Below, piece after piece: positions 24,301 to 36,413 of a stretch of 64,000 nt of DNA; within the stretch, counting starts at the first letter, position 1; each line of letters opens with the position of its first letter. The notes below the pieces were generated by a model, which was not told the DNA's origin, did not search any database, and worked only from the letters and a program-made list of their open reading frames with translations. Source of the stretch: Plumapathes pennacea (taxonomy: Eukaryota > Cnidaria > Anthozoa > Antipatharia > Myriopathidae); assembly GCA_964036295.1 (NCBI GenBank), contig OZ038462.1, forward strand, positions 15,407,264-15,471,263, written 5' to 3'. The position numbers and the translations under genes were made by a program.

Positions 24301-27300
24301 CGGAGTCGTTTCTTTGGCACGCTTCTCTTTATGATGCTGTCGATCATAACAGGATTGTCGCCTTTACTCGAGACGAATTTGGCGTTGTTCGCTCGTTTCA
24401 CGATTTCGCCTTGCTTTTGCCTGTTCCCTTCTCATTTCAAGACGAGCTTTGCGAGACTGTTGTGTTTCAAGTTTTTTTTAAGTTTTCCATTTTCGTGAAC
24501 GCAGCTACGATATATTGTTGCTTCGTTCAAATCTAAATGCTTCGTTCAAATCTAATTTCTTTTATTCCGAGTAAAACTACAGGGCACACGTGATCGATCC
24601 GGCCTTTGTTATTGGTTAGCAGGGTAACCGCGCCTAAAGTCGTCCGCCAGACTGACTGACTGACTGACAGACGAACGTTAAATTTCGAGGTGGCGACTCG
24701 CTTGGAGTCCCCAAGTTGGCGGTATATTACTGCATTAGTGTCGTGAGTATTTCCCTCACTTCGTTCGGGGATAAAGAATGTAGATTGCATTGTGATTATT
24801 AAGGCACGAAAATATACCGCCGTTGAGTGCGGACACTGAAGACACTGAAAACAATATTATAACATAGTCACGATATAAGCCACGTCCTGATTGGTCAAAG
24901 AGCGTGCTCCATAACTTTATCGTGCACATCCGTGCTCAATAATATGACGTGAGCAAATGCTGCTTCCTTTCGACTTTTTCTAGCTTTTCTCATTTAAAAA
25001 TTAACAGACGCTTTACCACTCAGAAGAAAATAACTTTATTTTTCTGAAGAAATTTGTACTACATGGAATCACACCGGCACCCAAAGGAAATCAGTAATCA
25101 AGTCTGAAATATTCTCAATTTCAACGGTCGGCACAGAAACTTGTATGAATCAAAACTCACCTATTTCTTGACGGCTTAATTCTCATGGACAGTGAAATCC
25201 ATCACAGCAAAGATAAATATCCGTCAAGCCTTCAATGGTTTTGAAATGAAGCGACGTTCATTCATTCCGAAAGCCGCCATACTTGCAGTGTTTACAGTAC
25301 AGTTTGCAGGCAGTTCGAATAACAAACAAGTCCGCTCGGCAAACATTTCTATCTCTTTCGTTCCTGATGATTGTTCACATTCTTTGACCGATCACTTTGC
25401 TTTTCCAGACCCGCATTGTCTGCCATAGTTCAAGGTGAATCTCACGTTGTTTTGAAGCGGCGAGTTGAATTTCCTGGCTTCGTCTTCAACAATTGTATCG
25501 TTCAAAACATTTACATCGTCACAAATTCTAAAGTCACCGCAGGCTGCTGGCTTTCACCACGCCAGGTTAACATTACTTTCAGTGTTTTCGTCGATTAAAC
25601 GACATCTTTTTCATTGACTCTCATCAACTTTTAGATGACAGAAATGTTTGTAAGTTGTGGCGTGTTTTCAATCAGCCAATGAGAGAGTTTGCTTTTCCTT
25701 TTGCGCGTCGAAAGAGAATTTTGCATTCAATCAATCAAAAATGAAAACTTGTTTCTCGCTCGTAATTTCGTGTGCATATGTTATAAAAGAATTGGTTCAT
25801 GCTTTTAGCTGTGCGTCTATCGAGTTATGAATGCACTTGGGAAGTTGGGAGAGCACTCGTGAACTTAGAGTTGCTCTCGGCTACGCCTCGAGCAACTCTT
25901 ACGCTTCTTTCGTGCTCTCCCAACTTCCCGCGTGCATCCATAACTCGATAGACGCACGCTAAGCATGAACCAATTCTTAAGTCAAATTGCATGGCTATAC
26001 TGTATACTGTTTTCCCCGAGCGAAGCGAGGGTAATAATCACGACGCTAATGCAGCAAAATCGCCTTATTTGAAGACTCCAAGCGGGTCTCCATCTCGATA
26101 TTAGTTTGTTTGTGTGTCTGTTTGTCTGTTTGTCTGGCGTACGACCTCGTCCCCAGGGCCATCCGCGTTAAGCAACGACAAAGGATCGATCACGTGTCCC
26201 GCTGTAGTTTTACTGATACTCTGAATAAGATTGAACGAAGGAACATTTGAAAACTGAAAAACTTGAAACTCAAAAGTCTCGTGAAACTCGTTTTCAAATG
26301 AGAAGGGAACAAGCACGGGCAAGGCGGAATCTGTCTTGACAAAAGACGACAATCCTGTTATGACCGAAAGCATCATGAACAGAAGCGTGCTGAACGAGTC
26401 CGCAAAGGAAACAGCGCTTGAAAGCAAATCGGGAGCTTCAGACGCCGTTTAGATCAGATTCTTATACAGAAAGGACAAGCAACAAAGGTCAGTCAGTGGA
26501 AATCAAACAATCACCGTGACAAATATATTCTATCCCGTATCTTGTAACTCGATCACTTCAAAAATGTAATAAAATCTGTATGCTGATCATTTTCCCTCGA
26601 AGTATTGTTTTAATACGCTTCTGTCGTCAGTTTCGACACCGTATTTGCTCAGAGCAATCGGAACTTGGAGTCTTGAATGATTTAATGTCTGTTTGAATGT
26701 CTTATTTTTTTCTTTCAAGAATAACTGTATCAAATGCTGTAATCTGACATGCGGTGATTGCAGCGAGAATCGTTCACAAGCCCTGTGAAGTATGACTAGG
26801 TCGGAAACCCGTGTATAATTTGAAGTAAACCATTCAAGTTTTGTTTGATTCTGGAAGAAATCATGCAGTTTTGAGCGGGTTCACATACAAAACAATTCGA
26901 GTCATTAAATATGCAACTCCAGAGTAAAAAAAAATTGCACAGGAAGCCTATTTAATTGTACTGCTTATGAATTCAAAAATGGAAAATCAGTGTTCCTACT
27001 ACGGCGGCCGACCAACTTGAAATGTTAGTATTAAATTTTGAGAACGTGCTTGACAGACTGTAGGAATTAATTTGACGTGCCGACCGTGGGAAATACGTCA
27101 CGCAATCGACTCTTTTTTTCAGCGCCACAACACCATTATTTTTCTTCTTCCTTTGAGTATAGCACTTGACTTCGAAGAAAAGATTGAGTCAACATTTTGG
27201 TAAAACAAAGGCTGCATTTGTTGAGCGTACCAAAGTAGAAGTCCAATCAATGGCAGACCGAGGGGTATCTGCGATTATCGTATTTCTGGTACCGTTTTCT

Positions 27301-30300
27301 TGTTTTTGTTTTTGTTTTTGTTTGTTTCGTTTTAGTTTGTTTTGTTTTCGCTTTTGCTTTTTTGCTTTTTGTTTTTGTTTTCGTTTTTTTCTGCTATACA
27401 GTTTTTTTAAACAAAAACTCCGGCCGCTGAATGAGGGTGCAACAACAACTATTGTTGAAACAGGCTATCACGTCTCCAGAAACATCTGAACTTAAAGGGC
27501 CGATTTTTTAAACAATGTCTAACTTAGTCCTGGTTTATCGCCAAATTGAAGTTTAAACGGATGCCGTAAAACAGGGTTAGTAAAACGTTAAATTGCAGTT
27601 TTAGAACATAGATCGGAGTCGGTTTATAAAGACGACGTTTGACCGTTGTCCGTTAAGCATGGCTGTTGTTTAAATCTTGTTTAGACCAGGACTTTCTTAA
27701 CCGCGGTCTAAACCTTGTTTAAAAAATCGGCCCAAAGTGTTTAACGGACGCACACGTTACTATTTAGGCGGAGTGGTAAGGATAAGTCGATTTATACTGG
27801 AAGCGACTCGACCAGAGAACTGTAGCTTAATTTTCGCCAGCAATGAAAAATGCCGTACACAACTGAAAGAAGAAGAACTCGAAAATGAATTTGACCAAAA
27901 CCGCAAGTATATCAAATTTCACTAAATTTATTCAACTTGAAACTCAGCCAAAAGAAGAAAGGCGTGTTTTCTTTACGCACGTATTTAGTTTGTACATAGC
28001 TTAGGCTGGAGTATTACGGTCTCTGATAAATATGTAGGTGTCGGAGATAAACTGTGTATTATATAAACTGAGTAATAGACTTTTATCTTGATAGACATTT
28101 TTCTTTGCGGCTCCGCACGGACTCGTTCGGGTTGAGATTCGGCAGTGAAGAATTCTAAATTCTCCTATTTCGAGTGCCACACTAAGTTCTTTAATTTTTA
28201 CCCTCTTCGCCTTGTAAATGAAAGTTTTCGAAACTGAGACTAACTCGAATACGCGGTTCAGCAAAAGTGGAGGCTCGCGGAAACGGATGCGAACTTCTAC
28301 AAACCTAAAATTGAGTAAGTTTTACAATGTGGCCTTGAGCCAGTTATGTCAAAAACCTACTCCCGCAAAAAGTATATTTTACAAATTCGCGAGTTACAGC
28401 TGCCTTGCTGCTTTGATCATTAATTTTTACCCAGTTTTTAAGTCCCAGAAACGGCAGCAGGGCAGTGCAAAAAATCTGAAAACAATTATAAAAAAGAAAT
28501 GTTTCTCGGGTTTTCTTTGCTGTCTTTTCGACTTTAGGAACAGCAGGTAACACCCACTGGACATCGAAAATCTGTGGATTATAACAGCTAAACAAGCGAC
28601 GTGCATAGTTAATAACATTCTTGAACTCTTTTCCTGGTTTGTGCTGTTTTCATTCCTTTTCAAACTTTTGAAAAACTGCTTCACTGTTTCACTGCTTATA
28701 AAGCAATGCCCATCCCAAACTAACTTTTGCAAACAATTATCGAATTTGTCTCCGCCTCACTAAATAGAAAAGTATACCCGACCTAGCAAGTGCGACGAAA
28801 CTTATCGATTAACAAGAAATAAGCGACCTTTCAGCTCGTCAACCGTGAATTTATCAAAATCGTGGTGATAATAGCTCTGAAATACAACAGGCCGACTGGA
28901 AATTTAAAAAGCCTTGTAGAGGAAATGCAATTTAGATGAAGAAAAACAGATGAGTAATGTAGCGCAGGGGTAGATTAATCTTTGCCTGTGATTAGAAACA
29001 AATTTCTGAAGTCAAACTATCAAAATCAATTATCAAGAAAATGAGAAAAGTCACACATTACCCTTTTCTTTGTTGGCCGACCTTTTTCAATCCCAAGCGC
29101 AAAATGTAGATTCTCTCAACCTTTTGAAGCAAATGTACGAGTGTTGTAATTATAATTCATAGTTTAATCATTTGAGCAAGGGGTCAAAAGCCAAGTTCCC
29201 TATACTGTATATTTTTTTGGTGAGAACTTGAAAGAGAAAATTGAAGTTCATCACTCTTGGGAGTCTATCTCTTGTCAAGAGATTGCTTATTAAATAATTC
29301 TAATGGTGCGTGCGGATACTTCCTACACCAAGCTTGAATCCCAGCATCTGTCGTAGTTTTCTTTTCTGGATCGAGAATCAGCACAGGGTGATTGGTTCAT
29401 ATTATCACGTGAAATGCGATGACGTAAGGTGACTTCGCGAACAACTTGAGACGTGGGCGCCGCGATTGAATTGTACGTTAATACAATTGCGTGTAAAGTT
29501 AGCTATATCCCATTCAAGCTCAACACCTTTTGGCTCTGCAGAACATGCACGGGTAAAATGGATTTCAGGGAACGATTTTTGGCTGGCGTTTATAAGTTCA
29601 TCGTCATAACCGTAAACAAATGTTTGATGGATTCGATTGTATATTTAATGGTATCGCTACGGGATTGCAAATAACGCCGCTAATTATTTAGTCCCGACGA
29701 ACTTTCTGTGGCGACACGAAGAACCTCTGGGAAGATACTAGGCCAAAACGGACACCAAAGCTCCAAAGCCATGATGAACTTTAGCCGTAAACAATGATGA
29801 CTTTAATATGCTTTGCACTATACATGACATCCGTTGCCTCGTACATACTGTAGCTGTTTTGTAAAGTTTCTTCGCCGAAAGTGTAACCGTTCTTATGACA
29901 AACCAACACAGTCTCCCAGCCGGATTAAGCATATCATTTAAATTACATACACAGCTGGATTATACAAAACACTTAATCCGCCGGACATCTGATGCTGACT
30001 GATTACTAGGTACCATGCCATCAGCGCGGAGTCAGCGATCAAATCAAAATGGCGGACGGTGGTAAGTAATTCAGTAACATAATTTATATTCATATATTAT
30101 TCATATATTCACTCTTACATATGCATCAAAAGTCTTATATCGTGCCTCTTTATTCAGTAATGTACAGTTTTACTTGGTAAGTTATAGCATTTTGGAGAAT
30201 TAGAAACTTGCCAGCAGCGATCGAATATTGCTCGAATCGATCGATGTACATACATTTTTTTCGTTCGGGAGACGAAGCAAATTTTGAGATTAAATATGAA

Positions 30301-33300
30301 GAAGCATTTTGCTATAGCCTGTGGATACATATAGCTGCTTTTCATCGGGCCCCAGGCGCCTTGAACCGAATGCCTCGGCCGATCGAGAGATTATGCGGTT
30401 TCGCGCCACATTTATGCGGTATCCGAAAACTGTATTGAATGGCATTGATAGATCCTGTGTGTGTAAATCGTCTCTGTTTTGGTCAGTGCATCAGGGCCGT
30501 TCATATTCGTTTGAGACAGGCTAGAAGTTTTCCATGGGGTCATGAGGCTATAACTAATTTTTAATTCTTTAACCACAGGTTACTGACCCCTGATCCCTGT
30601 ATTTCCTTTGCGGGGATTGTATATACATTATTTTACACTCTTTGTGTCTTGAATAGGGTCAGGGTTTGATGGCGTGAGTGCCCAAGGGGAAGGGGTACTC
30701 CTTTCAATTTAGTATGGGAGTGTGCCATTGAGTCCCTGTGACCCTGACCCACCCTCTTCCAGAAATTATGCTGAAAATAGATACCCGTTCCAGGCGTAGA
30801 AAACACGACCCTACAAATCGGAAACAGCAGTGACAAACTCAACTATAAATCATGTATAATTCTAGTTGACCAGTAGAATATTTCTTTGTTTCAACATTGT
30901 GCCTGTGAGTATGAAGGTTTATATTTTGAATATGGTAATAACTTGATATCAAAGAAGGAATTTGTGTTATTTCTCCTTGTGATTGAAACTGTTTCAGATT
31001 CATAAAAATATATTTGAAAGAATCATTTATGCATTATTCAAATATAACATGGACGTGTATAAAATGTTATTTATCCAACAAGTTTTTGTATAATAAATAA
31101 TCCTTCTTTAATGTCACATCATTACCATCATCTAAACTATAAATCACAGAAATATTCTATTAGCAAACTATTTACTTGTTTTAGAGTTGATTGTAATGCT
31201 GGGGTTGTGCAGTGTCTCTCACTTGTGGTACAAGTAAGGGTGATTTTTTTTTGTGGATTTTGCCTTGATTTCGAGCATGTCTGAGCAATTTGTGTGCCTG
31301 GAAGTGATTTCAGCCGAGTGTGTGTAACATCATATTATTTGTGCCCATTGTTTAACCCCAAGTTTCTAAAGCTGCTTTTAAGTCTTTGAAAGACAGAACT
31401 TTATACCAGTGAAGATGAGATTGATTTAGTGTGAGAATTGACCAGTCCTTTCGAACAACCAAGCCCTGCTGTGAAGTTTTTTGATAAATGTAATTATTTT
31501 GCTACAAGATATGCAATCAGCATATACTGTTGTGTTTATTTATATTTTACACCTTCTTAGAATGGAATTTAAAGCTGTCCCTGTCTTTAATATTAAATTC
31601 ATGAAATGTCAACTGCCTGTTGTCTTTTTGGAATACAGAAGATACTGCCTTTTATTGTCAAATGTTTAAATGCCTTCTGAAAAGTCTGTTTTCGTATGTA
31701 CAGTGTTCACAGACATATGTGAACAAATGAAAACTTTGTAAGCATATGAAGGCAAAAGTCTGCAGCCAACTTCAAAGTTTGACATAATTTGTTACTGTGT
31801 AGTGTTTTTGGAATTTTCAGCTTGAATGACCTTTTCCCTCAGTGAAAGCATTAATGGAAAGATATATGAACAAAACTATAACAATCAGTATGCAGAATGT
31901 GTTTGTATCTTTTATCATCTTCCCTGCATCATGCCTGCACAACAAAGAATGTTTTCACAATCTATACAATGTGCTTGAACACTTGTAGTGAACACTTTGT
32001 TGTCCAGTAATTTTGTATTTTGCACTTACAGGCAGTCATCCCAGGGCAGTTAAGCCTGGAACGCGCTGTTAGAGCAATATAACGATGACAGAGTAGCTTA
32101 CAGAAGTACTGTGCAATGGCCAAGAGTGCGGTCGACACACTCCACAGGAAGAACTTCGCTTTCCTGTCTGTGCAGTCTATCAATAATTTTAAGGACGTTT
32201 ATATATTCTTATTAATTTTAGCTTTATTATTAGATTAGAATGGGTTATAACTTAGCTTATTACAATTTTATTACAGATTAGTTCTCTTTCTACTATTTAG
32301 CCATTTTCACACACGACTCCACGAGCGGCAACGCTTAAACTTCATCGTGTATAAATAAAAGACTTGCATTGTATTATATTGTCTTGTATTTCACGGCTCT
32401 TTTACGAGTGCCTCCTGATTTTACACTGTATAATGTTCTTCGACTAAGTCGCTTACTGGAGGCTACACTGTACACCCAACCAACCCCCGGAGCAACCCCA
32501 CTTTCCATCGGACCAAAACGCAAGAAGACTCACTGAATCAAACACAAGAACTCGGCGTATAGGGATATTGCTCACTGAATGGCTTTGTATTTATTGCATT
32601 CTTTATGTGACATAAAGCTTCGGGTGTCACATCACCAACTGGTCCATTCTGCAACACATACCTTACGACGAAGTGAAACATAATGTGGTGAAATTACCAT
32701 AAGTGGATTTGTTCATCCGAAGAAGGGACTGGCACACATTCACAAAGTCTGTCAAATAATCGCTATGCCCGAGAACTATTAGCGCGCCTCCTCCCAGCTC
32801 AGAATGAAGATGCGAATCGAGGAACACTAATGCACCTGAGCCCATGCTAGCAAAGAGAACCGACTTTCCCTCGGAAATAAATACAGCAAATGCTGCCTCC
32901 CTACTTAAAGAAAACCTACGCAAGGTGTCCGACAATGTGGACGGAATGTGGGGGTCTTCAATTCGCACGGGCAGCGGAGAATCAACCTTGACCTCTAAAC
33001 GGCCTTCGAACGCATTTGCGGCCTCTAACGTGCTCAAGAAACGCATTTGGCGACTGCTACGCCCAGAATCGTAGATACTATTCCCAATTCTAATGCAGTT
33101 TCGCATTAGGTACACCCAGGGAGCTGCTAGAGATTCTTTGTTTCGGGACGTTTGGTTGGACACGAGAGATCGTAGCCGCAAAGAGGATGGCGATAATGCT
33201 GCAGGCATTGCTGCCATTTCTGCCATCCATGGTAGACTGGCTGATGGCTGTTGGAAAAAGCCAGTACCCTACCCTCCCACTATTACAGTAGGGCACATCG

Positions 33301-36280
33301 ACATGCGGCTCTTCTTCGTTCGCTAGTGCAGCGGGATCGTAACCTTCATCTGTCAGGAGGCCCTCAGAGGTTTCGGCCTCTTCCTCGAAGACTTCCTCTT
33401 CCTCGTGTGTCTGAAGAAGCTCGTGCAGGTCTCCGTCCAGGATCCTACTAAACTTGTCCACTGCGCGTTCAATCTCTTCAACACACCACGAGCGATGTTT
33501 TTTCAGTACGGACGCCACGCCACCGAGGACATCTGATGTTCTCTTCTCTACAGCGTATCGCCCAGTGGCCTGTAAAGAGAAAGCGCGCAGAGCGACATTA
33601 GGAATAGCGCGAGAATACAAATTATTTCACGGCTTAAAGCCTCGATCAAACGGTGATGATAGTTGATGATAGTTCGAACTCTCGCTGTCGTTTGAACACG
33701 AACTATCACCAACTATCTTTTATCTTGAACATGTTCAAATTTTCCATGATAATAAATAATAGTTTTTGCCGTTTGACCATATTTCCTGTGATACTCAGTG
33801 ATTGTTGCGATCCCTGACCTTCAAATATCATCAGATATCATTCACCATTTGATCGGGGCTTATGGCAGGTACAGTACTACCTTGCTGGATTCTCGCACAT
33901 CACCAGTAGGAGGGGTGGATCCTGTGAATAAAACATAACTTTACCTTTAAAAGGCCTTCACGTAAAGATTAATAAGCAATTTTCACGGAAATTCCATGGC
34001 AATTATCTCATTATTCTTTCACACCTGAAGATGCCAATGTTGCAGTCTGTTCTTCTTCTATAAGATTGATCTTCTCGGTCAAGGCTGGAATAAGTCTTTG
34101 AGCGTAGAACACGAGGACATTCGACATCTCAGTCTTGAGCAGCTTCTCTTCCTCCTCGTGACGTTTGATGATAGCAATCTTCTCTAGGATGGCGCGCTTA
34201 CCACGAACAGGAACACCTTCAGTAATAAAAACGAAAAACAAAACAAAAACAAACAAAAGATCACACAGGTAATAAAGATGACGCGCACAAGCCATGTGAC
34301 CAAATTGAAAGAATGCAAAATAGCGCATGGTTCACAGCTGTATATTAACCTGAGGTATTCCAGGGAAATTTGCCCTGCAGAATTTCTGCGCTGTCCACAA
34401 CCAAAGATGCATCAATCGCATTGTGCTTGGAAACCTGAGTTTCCATTTCTTGCTTCTCCTGGCATAGCTTTCGGCGGAGCTTCATGCGATGTTTCGAGGA
34501 CTCTGAAATATTCAGTTTTAGGATAAGAAAAACTCAGAAACACATTCATACAAAAAAAGTACGTATGATCAACAATATTATATCTACAAACCAGCCAACT
34601 TTTGAATATCCGTCGAACGCTGATGGATTGAAAAGTACAGATACTCGATCTTGGTCTTCAAGTTGTCAAGTGTTCTTTGACGGACGTGCTCCTTCCCCCT
34701 TCCCAAAACCGACGTCATGTCTTCGTTGGACGTCAAAAGTATCTCCAGTTGGTTATAGCGCTTTTTTTTGGCCGTGGAGCTTTGGACATGGTCTTGTGCC
34801 CTCCGATAAAGGTCATTCGTCTCCACTAGGAGTGCCGTGGATTCGTCGGACGTTTCTACCAACTGAGAAAGGACCTGCAACTGGATGTAGGCTGTGATGC
34901 AGGGTAAAGAATTCTTCCTCGAGGGAGAGGGGCTTTTTCATTGGAACCAACCCTGTCTCTTCTGTAACAAAAGATAAACATTTATAGAAAATTACACATG
35001 TTGTTGAAATAATGCCACTATAAAATATTAAAATAATGCATGCCTTTTGCATACTCTTGAACTTCATTGATCCAAGATGATATGTCGATTCTGGACAGGA
35101 TAACACCACTGTTTTTGAGAAGCTGGTCTCTTTCCCTCAACAATGTTTTCAGCATTGACTCCAGCTAGTAAAGACAGGAACATACAATCAGAGGTCATTA
35201 ATGTACATAAATTAATGTGATTTAAAGAACAACGTAGACATTTTTTTTCCTGAGATGGTGCGTGTGTCTTAGCATCCTCCTGAAATTTCCGTCAATCTCG
35301 GGAATAGTATCTACGATTCTGGGCGTAGCAGTCGCCAAATGCGTTTCTTGAGCACATTAGAGGCCGCAAATGCGCTCGAAGGCCGTTTAGAGGTCAAGGT
35401 TGATTCTCCGCTGCCCGTGCGAATTGAAGACCCCACATTCCGTCCACATTGTCGGACACCTTGCGTAGGTTTTCTTTAAGTAGGGAGGCAGCATTTGCTG
35501 TATTTATTTCCGAGGGGAAGTCGGTTCTCTTTGCTAGCATGGGCTCAGGTGCATTAGTGTTACTCGATTCGCATCTTCATTCTGAGCTGGGAGGAGGCGC
35601 GCTAATAGTTCTCGGGCATAGCGATTATTTGACAGACTTTGTGAATGTGTGCCAGTCCCTTCTTCGGATGAACAAATCCACTTATGGTAATTTCACCACA
35701 TTATGTTTCACTTCGTCGTAAGGTATGTGTTGCAGAATGGACCAGTTGGTGATGTGACACCCGAAGCTTTATGTCACATAAAGAATGCAATAAATACAAA
35801 GCCATTCAGTGAGCAATATCCCTATACGCCGAGTTCTTGTGTTTGATTCAGTGAGTCTTCTTGCGTTTTGGTCCGATGGAAAGTGGGGTTGCTCCGGGGG
35901 TTGGTTGGGTGTACAGTGTAGCCTCCAGTAAGCGACTTAGTCGAAGAACATTATACAGTGTAAAATCAGGAGGCACTCGTAAAAGAGCCGTGAAATACAA
36001 GACAATATAATACAATGCAAGTCTTTTATTTATACACGATGAAAAATCTTCCAGTGCTTTTACAAAACTGCTCTCTGATGTTCCAGGCATTCGTTTTTGC
36101 TGCAGGTCCCACAAAACGAAGAGATCCTGTGCAAACATATATGCAGTCTTTGATGTAGTTACTGGCCAAAATCCTGCCTTGATGATGTCCTCGAGATTCA
36201 GAGGATCGTCAATGTACCCACACTGATTGCACTTTAACTGAGATGCATACAGGTCAAAACGCCCTGTAAGTCATGAAAAA

Positions 36281-36329
<49 letters not shown>

Positions 36330-36367
36330 GAATAATAAGAATAATAATAAGAATAAGAATGATGATG

Positions 36368-36413
<46 letters not shown>

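Noticed and set aside
23931..24536. Two long plus-strand ORFs (201 and 181 codons) with internal repeats
   Set aside because: They are antisense readings of the basic repeat region of repeat R; their repeats only mirror that repeat. The minus-strand frame has a homologue at 11032-11370, the plus frames do not.
34484..34897. Plus-strand ORF of 137 codons
   Set aside because: Antisense to the KDZ-like C-terminal exons b and c, whose splice phases agree on the minus strand.
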